Positions 38,788-48,120 of a stretch of DNA of 64,000 bases are shown here, one piece after another (within the stretch, counting starts at the first letter, position 1; each line of letters begins with the position of its first letter). Under the pieces are notes generated by a model, which was not told the origin of the DNA, ran no database searches, and saw nothing but the letters and a program-made list of their open reading frames with translations. Location: assembly GCA_965214375.1 (NCBI GenBank), contig OZ243947.1, positions 434,001 through 498,000 on the forward strand. Direction: 5' to 3'. A program made the position numbers and the translations under genes. This DNA comes from Endobugula sp965214375. Lineage in GTDB: Bacteria > Pseudomonadota > Gammaproteobacteria > Pseudomonadales > Cellvibrionaceae.

Positions 38788-38862
38788 TTTGTTACACCAG
38801 TCTGGGGGACAGACTGTTTAATAGGGGGCAATTCTACACCTAACGGCGCTTTGTTACACCCT
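38788..38862. promoter_or_regulatory. hairpin and repeated 11-mer upstream of smc
   Basis: The gap between ccmI and smc contains TTTGTTACACC twice as a direct repeat (38788-38798 and 38852-38862) and, just inside the first copy, a perfect inverted repeat CAGTCTG-GGGGA-CAGACTG (38798-38816). The hairpin could end the ccmI transcript. The paired 11-mers look like an operator for a regulator acting on the smc run. No regulator family was matched. Confidence 0.4.
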
Positions 38863-38883
38863 ACAAGAAAACCAACTCACTAT

Positions 38884-39858
38884 TTAGAGAACGGGTTCTT
38901 TAATCAACAGCTCATATTCCTTTCGCTGTTTGATATCAACCGGGCCATAGCTTGCCTGCCAATCACCCGCCTGTGGTACTGGAGAACCGCTTCTAGAGAC
39001 TCTGGCAACCAACTCCACTTGTTCTACACTGCTCAAATTCATTCCCGATACCATTGCCATATCGTCGGTGAGGGTGATTGTTTTAGGTAGGTTTTTGACT
39101 TGTAAACGTTGAATGGCTAATGGCATACGCGCACCCTGCCAGGCTCTGACATAAACAAATACCGTATCGTCAGGTCGTACATCTTCAATATCGGCAATCG
39201 TGACATTAACCGTTACCTGACTATTTGATACCCGGATCTTGTCTTGCTGACTAAGGTATTCTCGCGCTTTGGCAATTCCTGAGTAAAGCGCCTGCGCATT
39301 GGGGGACTCTAACCCCTGAATATTAACCGCTTTTTGCCAATATCCTATCGCTTCGCGATAGTCTCTTGATTGAAAAGCAGCAATACCCGCTAGCCCCAAC
39401 GCTTGAGCCATCTCGGATCGTATTTGGGTCGAATCAGGCTCTACAGACAAGATATACTGAAACTCATCAACCGCCTCATCATAACGAGCAACCCCGACTA
39501 AGGTACGCGCATATAAGATACTTAGTTGCAAATTGGAACGTTCAGGATGCTCACTTAACGCGTCCACCAATACCGTTAATAAACGCTGATTCGCCGCCTG
39601 AACTTGTGGAATCAAGCTCTTATCACTCGAATCCAAATACTGTTGCTGCAGCTCTGTTCTTTTCGCCAGAGCTTGTTGTATCGTCCATGAATGATAAGCA
39701 CCCAGTTGCCAATAAATAATGCCTGCACCGGCTATAACAGCCACCGCCAAAACAACCAGCAACCATTTCTCTGGTCCACGTACTTTCAATAACGGCCAAC
39801 CAACAACAGCCAACGCTAATAGCGATAAAATAAATATACCGATATAAAACAGTGTCAT
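38884..39858 (-). CDS. ccmI: cytochrome c-type biogenesis protein CcmI (TPR)
   Basis: A 324-residue protein holding apocytochrome c during haem ligation. It has two N-terminal transmembrane segments (about residues 3-22 and 32-51), a charged loop, then TPR helices (about 75-215: LSEHPERSNLQLSILYARTL, ARYDEAVDEFQYILSVEPDS, FQSRDYREAIGYWQKAV) and a C-terminal beta-rich domain (about 225-324). This order fits the long CcmI/CcmH-TPR type. Its ATG overlaps the ccmH stop by a single base (39858), which implies coupling. The partner genes ccmF and ccmG lie about 21 kb away at the right end of the window. Confidence 0.88.
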   Translation of the reverse strand: MTLFYIGIFILSLLALAVVGWPLLKVRGPEKWLLVVLAVAVIAGAGIIYWQLGAYHSWTIQQALAKRTELQQQYLDSSDKSLIPQVQAANQRLLTVLVDALSEHPERSNLQLSILYARTLVGVARYDEAVDEFQYILSVEPDSTQIRSEMAQALGLAGIAAFQSRDYREAIGYWQKAVNIQGLESPNAQALYSGIAKAREYLSQQDKIRVSNSQVTVNVTIADIEDVRPDDTVFVYVRAWQGARMPLAIQRLQVKNLPKTITLTDDMAMVSGMNLSSVEQVELVARVSRSGSPVPQAGDWQASYGPVDIKQRKEYELLIKEPVL

Positions 39859-40271
39859 TATTCATCGCCTTCTACTGATGCACGGCGTCGTACCAACGTT
39901 CTTAAAATCACCATACCACACAACAATAAAATAAACGGTAATCCCCAAAGAACCCATGTGTTCTTTTGAAAACGCGGTTTATAAAGTACAAAATCGCCAT
40001 AACGCTCCACAAGATAGTCTTTGATTTCGTTATCCGTTTTACCTTCGAGCAACAAAAGGTGTAATTCACGTCGCAAATCACCTGCAATTTGTGAATCGGA
40101 GCCCGCCAGATTTTGATTTTGACATTTCGGGCAACGCAATTCTTCACTCAATTGCAGATAGCGAGCTCTCTGTGATTCTGTATCAAATTCAAAAAGGTCG
40201 ACGACGGCATACGCACTCCACACTTGGAGTAATAATAGTACACATAACATCCGAAACACCGCAAAATGCAT
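39858..40271 (-). CDS. ccmH: cytochrome c-type biogenesis protein CcmH
   Basis: Reduces apocytochrome cysteines before haem attachment. The 137-residue protein has a signal-like N-terminus, the redox motif LRCPKCQNQ (Cys47 and Cys50) and a C-terminal transmembrane segment (VLWGLPFILLLCGMVIL). GDFVLYKPRFQ is also a family motif. The ATG at 40271 has GAGG five bases upstream and is preferred over the GTG at 40277. It is the first gene of a ccmHI unit next to, and divergent from, a tRNA pair. Normally it would follow ccmG. Confidence 0.93.
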   Translation of the reverse strand: MHFAVFRMLCVLLLLQVWSAYAVVDLFEFDTESQRARYLQLSEELRCPKCQNQNLAGSDSQIAGDLRRELHLLLLEGKTDNEIKDYLVERYGDFVLYKPRFQKNTWVLWGLPFILLLCGMVILRTLVRRRASVEGDE

Positions 40272-40344
40272 AAACACCTCGACGTGATAAACCAGAAAAA
40301 TGGGATTATAACGGCTTGGGAAAAAAAATAGCGATGAAAAAGTG

Positions 40345-40372
40345 TTGACCTGCGAAATTTTCGCATTATCAT
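40345..40372 (+). promoter_or_regulatory. sigma-70-type promoter of the tRNA-Val/tRNA-Asp unit
   Basis: TTGACC (40345-40350) and TATCAT (40367-40372) with a 16-base spacer, followed by a GC-rich start region (ACGCGCCC) typical of stable RNA promoters under stringent control. The spacer is nearly palindromic (TGCGAA...TTCGCA). Transcription would begin near 40379, about 14 bases before the first tRNA. Confidence 0.7.
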
Positions 40373-40392
40373 ACGCGCCCTCAACATCATTC

Positions 40393-40468
40393 GGGTGGTT
40401 AGCTCAGCTGGGAGAGCGGCGCCCTTACAAGGCGTAGGTCACAGGTTCGATCCCTGTACCACCCACCA
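40393..40468 (+). tRNA. tRNA-Val (anticodon TAC)
   Basis: The 76-base gene folds as a full cloverleaf. The acceptor stem pairs GGGTGGT with ACCACCC, the D arm is AGCTCAGCTGGGAGAGC, and the anticodon loop CTTACAA gives TAC. The T loop is GTTCGATC and the CCA end is encoded. It is 20 bases ahead of tRNA-Asp on the same transcript. Confidence 0.97.
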
Positions 40469-40488
40469 ATGTTGTTACATCATTCTAC

Positions 40489-40565
40489 GGACCGGTAGTT
40501 CAGCTGGTTAGAATGCCGGCCTGTCACGCCGGAGGTCGCGGGTTCGAGTCCCGTCCGGTCCGCCA
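40489..40565 (+). tRNA. tRNA-Asp (anticodon GTC)
   Basis: The 77-base gene has acceptor stem GGACCGG/CCGGTCC with discriminator G, anticodon loop CTGTCAC giving GTC, T arm GCGGGTTCGAGTCCCGT and an encoded CCA. It is co-transcribed with tRNA-Val. No integrated element or attachment-site duplicate was seen behind it. Confidence 0.97.
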
Positions 40566-40678
40566 CTTATCCATTCCTGTTATAAGCTTTTGCCGAAAGG
40601 TTATGGTGTAGTCCTCGCAGATCAGGGTATTTTCGTGTATTCTTGCGACCTTAATTTGTTATCCATAATCGATAAATT

Positions 40679-42337
40679 ATGTACCAGTACGACCACCACG
40701 ACCATACTATTATTCAACAACGTATTGCCCAGTTTCGCGGGCAAACTGAACGTTATCTTGCCGGGAAGTTAAAACCCGAAGAGTTCTTACCACTACGCCT
40801 GCAAAATGGCTTGTATGTGCAACGCTTGGCGCCCATGCTACGTATTAATGTGCCTTATGGCATGATTAATAGTGCCCAATTGCGACGTTTAGCACGTATT
40901 ACACGTGATTACGACAAAGGCTATGCACACGTCAGTACCCGGCAAAACTTTCAGCTTAATTGGCCCGACCTTGCTGATGTGCCTGATATTTTGTCTGAAC
41001 TGGCTGAAGTCGAAATGCATGCCACACAATCCAGTGGTAATTGTATTCGCAACACGACCTCTGACCAATTTGCTGGTATTGCGGCGGACGAAGAGATAGA
41101 TCCTCGACCCTACTGTGAAATCATTCGTCAGTGGTCAACATTCCATCCCGAATTTGCTTTTTTACCGCGTAAATTCAAGATTGCGGTTACTGGCTCTGAC
41201 CACGATCGTGCAGCCATACTTGTACATGATATTGGTTTGCGTGTATTAAAAGATGACGCGGGCAATATTGGCTTCCGTGTGTGTGTTGGTGGCGGCTTAG
41301 GGCGAACGCCTGTGATAGGCTCTTTAGTGAAGGAGTTTTTACCTGAGGAGCATCTACTGACGTATTTGGAAGCGATACTACGTGTTTACAACCTTCTCGG
41401 ACGTCGAGATAACAAATATAAAGCACGGATTAAAATTTTAGTAAAAGCGATGGGCGTTGAATCATTCACGGAGAAAGTGGAAGAAGAGTGGGCGACATTA
41501 AAAGATAATGCAGCGACATTAACCACAGAAGAAATTACGCGTTGTAAAAGCTTTTTTACTGCACCCGCTTATGAAACTATCGATGATGCAGCAGTACAAA
41601 GTGAGATTGATAAATTAGCAAGCGAAAATGTGGCTTTTTCAAAGTGGCTATCACGTAATTTATTTCCACACAAAGTACCGGGCTACTCGGCGGTTATTTT
41701 ATCTTTGAAACCGATGGGTATCGCACCTGGCGATATCACTGACAAACAACTGGAAACAATTGCTGATTTTGCCGATCAATACAGTTTCGGTGAAGCACGC
41801 ACAACACACGATCAAAATATTGTACTCGCAGATGTTAAAAAATCCGATTTGTTTGGCGTGTGGCAAGCAGCTAAAAAGGCAGGATTTGCAACACCCAATA
41901 TTGGTACGTTAACCGATATGATTTGTTGCCCTGGTGGTGACTTTTGTTCACTGGCAAATGCTAAATCTATTCCTATTGCCGATGCCATCCAGCGTCGTTT
42001 TGAAGACATGGATTATGTGTATGATCTTGGTAATATCGATTTAAACATTTCCGGTTGTATGAATGCCTGTGGTCATCACCATGTAGGCCATATTGGCATT
42101 TTAGGCGTTGATAAAAAAGGCAAGGAATTTTATCAAGTACAACTCGGCGGCAATTCCAGTGAAAACGCTTCACTGGGGCGCGTATTGGGCCCTGCGTTTA
42201 GTCTAAATGATATACCCGATGTCATCGATAATGTATTAAATGTCTTTGTGGAGAAACGACAAGGAGATGAATTATTTATCGATACCGTTGATCGCGTTGG
42301 TATCGCCCCATTCAAGGAGCGCGTCTATGCCAAGTAA
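40679..42337 (+). CDS. siroheme nitrite/sulfite reductase (CysI-like)
   Basis: A 552-residue ferredoxin- or flavoprotein-dependent reductase of the nitrite/sulfite family with siroheme and a [4Fe-4S] cluster. The cluster ligands are Cys417 and Cys423 (in CCPGGDFCSLA) and Cys460 and Cys464 (in SGCMNACGHHHVGHIG). The N-terminal half-repeat contains HVSTRQNFQLNW and SSGNCIRNTT. Its partner, the overlapping DUF934 gene, points to assimilatory sulfite reduction, as this pair is usual in gammaproteobacteria with cysI2-type enzymes. No Shine-Dalgarno sequence is obvious; the ATG at 40679 is the natural family start. It is intact. Confidence 0.9.
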   Translation: MYQYDHHDHTIIQQRIAQFRGQTERYLAGKLKPEEFLPLRLQNGLYVQRLAPMLRINVPYGMINSAQLRRLARITRDYDKGYAHVSTRQNFQLNWPDLADVPDILSELAEVEMHATQSSGNCIRNTTSDQFAGIAADEEIDPRPYCEIIRQWSTFHPEFAFLPRKFKIAVTGSDHDRAAILVHDIGLRVLKDDAGNIGFRVCVGGGLGRTPVIGSLVKEFLPEEHLLTYLEAILRVYNLLGRRDNKYKARIKILVKAMGVESFTEKVEEEWATLKDNAATLTTEEITRCKSFFTAPAYETIDDAAVQSEIDKLASENVAFSKWLSRNLFPHKVPGYSAVILSLKPMGIAPGDITDKQLETIADFADQYSFGEARTTHDQNIVLADVKKSDLFGVWQAAKKAGFATPNIGTLTDMICCPGGDFCSLANAKSIPIADAIQRRFEDMDYVYDLGNIDLNISGCMNACGHHHVGHIGILGVDKKGKEFYQVQLGGNSSENASLGRVLGPAFSLNDIPDVIDNVLNVFVEKRQGDELFIDTVDRVGIAPFKERVYAK

Positions 42338-42815
42338 AATGATCAAAGACGGCCACATTATTGATAATGAATGGTTGATTGTTGATACAGTAGAAGATGA
42401 TCAACTACCTGAAGGGAAATTATTACTGTCACTGGCATTATGGGAAGCACATAAAGACAGCGTAGCAGAACGTGATATCGGCCTTTATCTAAAGAATGAC
42501 CAAAATGTCAGTGACATTGCAGATGAATTAGCACAGTTTCCTATTATTGCTATCGACTTTCCGGCATTTGCTGATGGACGGGGGTTTTCGATTGCCCGCC
42601 TTTTACGCGATCGTTACAATTATCATGGTGAAGTACGCGCAAAAGGTGCTATTATTCGTGACCAACTTTGCTATTTGAGGCGTTGCGGCTTTAACGCCTT
42701 TGATATGAGCGAAGATATTGACCTTGAAGCAGCCCTTGTATCACTTGACGACTTCACCGAAAGCTATCAAACTGGAGCAGATCAAAGAACACCGCTATTT
42801 CGTCGTCGCGCCTAG
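42327..42815 (+). CDS. DUF934 domain-containing protein, sulfite reductase partner
   Basis: A 162-residue protein of the DUF934 family, regularly coded behind siroheme sulfite reductase genes. Its start at 42327 lies inside the reductase gene (11-base overlap) and has AAGGAG nine bases upstream. Conserved parts are IAIDFPAFADGRGFSIARLLRD (about residues 76-97), VRAKGAIIRDQLCYLRRCGF (about 104-123) and AFDMSEDID. Its molecular role in assimilatory sulfite reduction is not settled. The longer frame from 42240 is antisense-like overlap and is not used. Confidence 0.9.
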   Translation: MPSKMIKDGHIIDNEWLIVDTVEDDQLPEGKLLLSLALWEAHKDSVAERDIGLYLKNDQNVSDIADELAQFPIIAIDFPAFADGRGFSIARLLRDRYNYHGEVRAKGAIIRDQLCYLRRCGFNAFDMSEDIDLEAALVSLDDFTESYQTGADQRTPLFRRRA

Positions 42816-42827
42816 CATTAGGGTTTT

Positions 42828-43994
42828 ATGGAGAGTCATCTTTTTCAATCATTCTTTTTGATTTTTAGTGGTGCCGCCATTATTGCCACCATGGCTCTCT
42901 ATAGTCGTCAGCCGCTACTGGTTGCCTACATTATACTAGGTGCACTATTCGGTCCTTACGGCTTCAAGCTCATGACCAATGTTGAGCTTATCAGTGAAAT
43001 TTCTCATATCGGCATTATATTTTTGTTATTTCTTTTGGGTCTGGATATGCAACCCAAGGCGCTGCTGTCTGTTATTAAGCAAGTGACCCCGGTCGCACTG
43101 ATCAGCTCTGCCCTCTTTGCCGTTTGTGGTTATAGTATCGGCATAGTATTTAATTACTCACCGATAGAGTGTATCGTCATTGGTATGGCCATGATGTTTT
43201 CGAGTACGATTATCGGCATTAAATTACTCCCCACAACAGTATTACATCACAAGCACAGCGGTGAATTAGTGGTGGGGTTATTGCTACTACAAGACTTTCT
43301 AGCCATCCTGTGTTTAATGATATTACTAAGTGGTGATCTTGGGCGTATTGACCTCTCACAATTCTCAATGACTGTTGCGGCACTGCCACTGATTGCATTA
43401 TTAGCATGGTTATTCGTACGCTACATTTTGCAATATCTTATTCAAAAATTTGATCGTTTTCATGAGTATATTTTTTTAATTGCTCTGGGCTGGTGTTTGG
43501 GATTAGCACAATTATCCAAAGCGCTGGGTTTATCAGCAGAGATCGGTGCATTTATTGCCGGCATCAGTCTCGCGACCAGCCCTATTGCACAATATATTGC
43601 GCTTAACTTGAAACCTTTACGTGATTTCTTTTTGATTATCTTTTTCTTCTCGCTGGGAGCAAGCTTTAATGTGTTATTGCTACCAGACGTTATCATTGCC
43701 GCTGTTATTCTTGGTGGCATCATGTTGTTACTCAAACCAATCATATTCCGCTTACTTTTGGAGCGGCAAAGTGAAAAACCGTCTCTTGCTTGGGACATCG
43801 GTTTTCGGCTTGGTCAAATTAGTGAGTTTTCATTATTAATTGCTTTAGTAGCTTTTAATGGTGCACTCATTAGTGAAAAAGCGTCAACGTTAATTCAGGC
43901 AACAACTATTATCACATTCCTGATTTCAAGCTATGTTGTTGTTTTCAATTTACCTAATCCTATTGCGGTAAAAGACCGTTTGAGACGTGACTAA
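42828..43994 (+). CDS. CPA2-type monovalent cation:proton antiporter
   Basis: A 388-residue membrane protein of the Na+/H+ exchanger (CPA2, KefB/GerN-like) family with about 12 transmembrane segments. Typical stretches are YIILGALFGPYGFKL, IGIIFLLFLLGLDM, MFSSTIIGIKLLP and GLSAEIGAFIAGISLA. Unlike KefB/KefC it ends after the membrane part and has no TrkA/RCK nucleotide-binding domain. It starts 12 bases after the DUF934 stop and may share its transcript. The transported ion is unknown. Confidence 0.88.
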   Translation: MESHLFQSFFLIFSGAAIIATMALYSRQPLLVAYIILGALFGPYGFKLMTNVELISEISHIGIIFLLFLLGLDMQPKALLSVIKQVTPVALISSALFAVCGYSIGIVFNYSPIECIVIGMAMMFSSTIIGIKLLPTTVLHHKHSGELVVGLLLLQDFLAILCLMILLSGDLGRIDLSQFSMTVAALPLIALLAWLFVRYILQYLIQKFDRFHEYIFLIALGWCLGLAQLSKALGLSAEIGAFIAGISLATSPIAQYIALNLKPLRDFFLIIFFFSLGASFNVLLLPDVIIAAVILGGIMLLLKPIIFRLLLERQSEKPSLAWDIGFRLGQISEFSLLIALVAFNGALISEKASTLIQATTIITFLISSYVVVFNLPNPIAVKDRLRRD

Positions 43995-44017
43995 CCGCTA
44001 ATACAAGGAGAATCGAT

Positions 44018-44848
44018 ATGCCCAAAAACATACTGGATAATACTGGATGCAATGGGTTAGTCAAAGGTCGTCACGGTTATCTTCTTTACAATAAACACGA
44101 TACATATATCGGACGCTCCGTGGAAAAATATGGTGAATTTTCAGAATTGGAAACTGATCTTTTTCGCCAAATTTGTAAACCGGGTGATATTGTTCTGGAT
44201 ATTGGCGCCAATATTGGTGTGCATACTCTCAGCATGTCGCAATTTGTGGGCGATACTGGATTGGTTTTCGCGTTTGAACCGCAACCCGTTGTTTTTCAAA
44301 CACTCTGTGCCCATATGGCACTCAATAGCGTTACCAATACTTACTGCCATTGGCTTGCCTTGAGTGACTCTGAGGGTGACGTACTCATTCCCAACATTAA
44401 ATACGATACAAAAGGTAATTACGGTGGCGTTGCCGTTGAGGAATTTAATGAAGGGCACAAAATACCGAAACAACCATTGGACGACTTCCTCGCGAGTAAA
44501 GTCAACAAACTCAACTTTATTAAAATTGATGTTGAGGGTATGGAACAGGAAGTGATTACAGGTGCGAAAACATTAATTAGCCAATATCAACCCATACTGT
44601 ATGTTGAAAATGATCGACACGATAAATCTCAAGATTTAATCGAGCTTTTGTGGACACTCAACTATACACTGTATTGGCATATGCCGTATTTGTATAACCC
44701 CAATAATTATGCCAATGATTCCGAAAATCTTTTCCCCGGAACCTTGTCAGTCAATATGCTATGTATCCCTAAACATATTCATACTTCACTCAATGGGTTC
44801 GAAAAAGTAACGGATAGTAGTCATCATCCACTAGTAAAAAATACTTAA
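44018..44848 (+). CDS. FkbM family methyltransferase
   Basis: A 276-residue SAM-dependent methyltransferase of the FkbM family. Motif I is VLDIGANIGVHTL (about residues 55-67), followed by FAFEPQPVVF and the family motif FIKIDVEGMEQEVITGA (about 167-183). These enzymes often O-methylate sugars or glycans; the target here is unknown. A strong AAGGAG stands before the ATG. The C-terminal half contains YLYNPNNYANDSENLF, seen in members of this family that act on glycans. It overlaps the convergent pseudogene end by 4 bases. Confidence 0.87.
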   Translation: MPKNILDNTGCNGLVKGRHGYLLYNKHDTYIGRSVEKYGEFSELETDLFRQICKPGDIVLDIGANIGVHTLSMSQFVGDTGLVFAFEPQPVVFQTLCAHMALNSVTNTYCHWLALSDSEGDVLIPNIKYDTKGNYGGVAVEEFNEGHKIPKQPLDDFLASKVNKLNFIKIDVEGMEQEVITGAKTLISQYQPILYVENDRHDKSQDLIELLWTLNYTLYWHMPYLYNPNNYANDSENLFPGTLSVNMLCIPKHIHTSLNGFEKVTDSSHHPLVKNT

Positions 44849-45708
44849 TCCGCAAATTGCTTGATCAATACTGAAGTATCGCAACGATGATAACCCTGTT
44901 GTTGTAGTTTTTTATAGCACTGATCAACCCATTGTGTATTTGGTATCGTTACTTGATAGTGTTTAGCTGCATCCAGACAAAAACCTAAATCCTTACGCAT
45001 CCAGTCAACCGCAAAACCATAATCGAAAATATCTTTAACAATATTCAAACCACGGTTATCAAGCTGCCAACTACCAGCAGCACCGGCACGGATGGTATCG
45101 ATCACGGTAGGAATATCAAGCCCGGCTTTTTCGGCCAGCGTACAACCCTCGGCAATCCCCTGTAGAACACCAGCAATTAAAATCTGGTTGACCATTTTAG
45201 TCGCCTGCCCGCTACCAGAGGCTCCCATATAGGTTATCGATTTTGCATAAACATCCATAACGGGCATAACCGTGGCAACCGTCTTGACATCACCACCCAC
45301 CATAATGGCTAACTGAGCGTTTTCCGCACCAACTTGCCCACCTGACACTGGAGCATCAATAAAATGGACGTTATATTCCTGCGCAGCAACAGACAGTGTT
45401 TATGCAAGTGTTTGAGACGTAGTGGTATGATCAACGATAACCGCTCCTTCCTTCAAACTGACAAAAACACCCTGTTCACCAGTCACTACCTGCTCAACAT
45501 CTTGATCATTACCCAAGCACATAAAAACAATATCGGCGTCGGCAACCGCTTTATCGGGGGTTAACGCACAAGTAACGCCATAATGTTTTACCCAGTCCTC
45601 TGCCTTCGCGGTTGGGCGGTTATAAACATATACATTATATCCAGCCTGCTGTAAATGCCCCGCCATGGGATAACCCATAACACCTAAACCCAGAAAACTA
45701 ATGTTCAT
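44845..45708 (-). pseudogene. 3-hydroxyisobutyrate dehydrogenase-type oxidoreductase, interrupted by TAA
   Basis: The whole frame gives a 287-residue protein of the beta-hydroxyacid dehydrogenase family, with a nucleotide-binding start (FLGLGVMGYPMAGHL), FIDAPVSGGQVGAENA, and the catalytic Lys region GSGQATKMVNQ. Inside it, at 45400-45402, an in-frame TAA follows TTTSQTLA; the frame continues without a shift (TLSVAAQEYNVHF). A single base change explains it. Either the enzyme is lost, or only the N-terminal 102 residues are made. The ATG at 45708 has GGTGG upstream. Substrates of this family include tartronate semialdehyde and 3-hydroxyisobutyrate. Confidence 0.85.
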
Positions 45709-45777
45709 ATTGCCCACCTGTTATATGAATAAACAGCGCGGGAAATATTAGCATAAGTATTACCAGTTAATGCGTAT

Positions 45778-47177
45778 TTATTTTAATTTAACGAGGCGAG
45801 TATCAGGAAATGCAGCATGCCAACCAAAACAAAATGCTCTTCGATTCGGCAATCGATTTAGCTGTTTTTTTGCACCCAAAGAAAAGACAGAGGCATAAAC
45901 CAGTTTATCCTCACTCAAGCGCCACCGATTACCTTTACTATCAATCAGCGTGCTATCTTGGTCATAAGAAACGAAATCAATATCTTTAGGATCATACACA
46001 CGATTAGCACCCGAAGAATCCGTTAATACCACTATTTTTTGTTGACCAATAGTATCCTTATACAACGGGTTTTTGATTAAAAAGTCTGTATCAATCGCTA
46101 ATTGTTCTTGTGGTGATGCCGGAAATCGCAACGCTAATACTTCTTGTTTATTGTTGAGACGATCATCTTTAAACGGTGTATTAAACATTAACTGATCGGA
46201 GGCAAAGTCTTCCTGATAAGCGACGCCTTCTCCATAATTGCGTTGATGACCTGTATCTAACGATAAAACCGTCGTATCCGGATGACGGAGTTTCCATTCC
46301 CCCCACGTCGTTGTCACCACATTAAAATGTTCTAGCACAATGCCTTTACCCGCTAAAGGGCCCACTACAGGTTCACCTTTCGTTGTACTCCATAGGGATT
46401 GAGTCGCTTGGTCGTACATCAGTTTATTAGAGCGATAAAGCAAAACACTGGTACCCAGTTGGTGGTTAACGCCATCGACATTGGTCTTAAAAGGAATAAC
46501 CGTACCGCACAAGGTACAATAAACCCCGGCAAGATCAACACCACCTACGGTATCAACAAAAATTTCATGCCAAGCGAGAATGCGTTTTGGATAAGCACGA
46601 GCATCACCATTCACCTTGAGACCGAAAACAACATTATTATCATCAAGGTAGCTGGCGTCTTTAACAGTAATCATTTTGGGATTTCTTAACGGGGGGATAC
46701 CATCTTGTGCAACACCGCCCCAACGAACTTCATCAAGACGAATATGTGCCAATTCCTGGCGGTTTCGAAAATAGGCATCAAATTTTGGATCGATTTTCGA
46801 TAAAGGTCAGACTTAAAATCGGTATAACCATTAGATAACGCTTCTGGCTGATTCCATAACCAAAAAAACCATTCATTAGCATTATTGCCAAAATCTTGTC
46901 CTGTCTTTCTTTTCAGCAAGGCACTAATCTCTTGCCGTGTTGAGGAGTGACGCACAAAGACCATTATTTATAGCAATTGAGGGATATAACCCTTTTCCCA
47001 ATTATCATCACTCTCGGACACTATTTGGGAAACCGCAATAGGATCATATAAATAAATCAGCGGCTCTAAAAATTGATAACTACCGACCACTGAGGACTGC
47101 GCCCGTGCCTGATGGGCCGACAGACTAAAGACTATCGTAAACACGATGATCAATGTTGAAAAGTTAAATGTTTTCAT
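45778..47177 (-). pseudogene. exported DUF3179 protein, with an internal stop and a frameshift
   Basis: Reading from 47177, a signal peptide (residues 1-26, ending ARA) is followed by NWEKGYIPQLL and an in-frame TAA (46968-46970). The same frame then continues with STRQEISALLKRKTGQDFG and NEWFFWLWNQPE. Near 46794-46797 a run of four A (coding strand) is one short of what is needed, and the rest is in another frame: DPKFDAYFRNR, IRLDEVRWGGVAQDGIPPLR, then the DUF3179 core with CTLCGTVIPFK. Restoring both lesions gives exactly one 466-residue protein. The family's function is not settled. Two independent lesions make true inactivation likely. Confidence 0.88.
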
Positions 47178-47256
47178 GCGATCCCCCTCTTCTCCAACTT
47201 TCAGATAGTATTTTCTTTAGAAAGTTCAAAAATATACCAAAGACGGGCAGATGAAT

Positions 47257-48120
47257 CTACATCGTAATGCCGAATTGCAATAAGGCTTTGCTCAAAGAGG
47301 ATTCTATGGATGGGATATCATTATCTGTTAGCGTGATTACCTGCAAACCATACTTATCCGCCAGAGCTTGACGCTCTAATTGTTGGCTTAACTGTTCAGG
47401 GGGCACAGTGGCTGGCTGGTAATGGATATGTATATTTTTATCTAGCAGATAAAAATCGCTAAGCAAGATGCACTCCTTCGACAAAACACGTTGTGACTGA
47501 TAGGCATAGACTAAACCTGACAAATAAAGATAATGAGCAATCGTTAACTCCGCCAGAGAAGAAACATAGTGACCATCAAGTGTTTGCCACACTTTACGGC
47601 CTTGAAACTCAACCGCATCCGTATCATTGCCTACAAACAATGCCAATCGCTGTGCCAACTCAGTAGACTCCAGTAATTGTCGAGCCCAACTCACATAAGG
47701 CACCCCTGTGTCTTGGTGAGTTTCCTGCATGCCGCCATTGTGCTTGCCGATATCCGTTAACTGCCAACCCTTAGCATAAGCGCTTATCCACCCCATTTCT
47801 GCCAACAAACGATTTATTATTTTTGCTGAGATATCAAAATGTTTGCCCAACACACTGGCCGTTATACGCGACTGCTGTAACTCCTTGATCACTGGGTGCA
47901 CCAGCACCGCTTCAGGCCAAACGATATAGCGCCCAAATTTTTTACTATCACGGTATACACCACCCTCGAATTCACCTTTCGCTGTTAATACCCACTGACC
48001 ATCGTCCTTTTGCAGCAACCAGCCTGCTTCTATGAGTACCTGCGTCAGTTCTTTCAAGGTCACACCCAGCTTTTCTGCTAGTGTTGAACGCGAAAAAAAG
48101 GGTAATTTTTTATCGGTCAT
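47257..48120 (-). CDS. protein with winged-helix-like repeats and a nuclease-like domain, function unknown
   Basis: A 287-residue protein that I cannot name. The N-terminal half has two or three similar segments of winged-helix type (RSTLAEKLGVTLKELTQVLIEAGWL, VLGKHFDISAKIINRLLAEMGWI), each followed by a wing-like WVLTAKGEFEGG or WQLTDIGKHNGG. The C-terminal half (about residues 165-287) has SSLAELTIAHYLYLSGLVY, then SDFYLLDKNIHIHY, which recalls restriction-endonuclease-like folds with Glu and Asp in place. That fold guess is weak. The start overlaps the ion channel gene by 11 bases, so the two are coupled. Confidence 0.6.
   Translation of the reverse strand: MTDKKLPFFSRSTLAEKLGVTLKELTQVLIEAGWLLQKDDGQWVLTAKGEFEGGVYRDSKKFGRYIVWPEAVLVHPVIKELQQSRITASVLGKHFDISAKIINRLLAEMGWISAYAKGWQLTDIGKHNGGMQETHQDTGVPYVSWARQLLESTELAQRLALFVGNDTDAVEFQGRKVWQTLDGHYVSSLAELTIAHYLYLSGLVYAYQSQRVLSKECILLSDFYLLDKNIHIHYQPATVPPEQLSQQLERQALADKYGLQVITLTDNDIPSIESSLSKALLQFGITM

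Noticed and set aside
40393..40565. tRNA pair as an integration site of a mobile island
   Set aside because: No integrase, no duplicated tRNA 3' end and no phage genes were found downstream.
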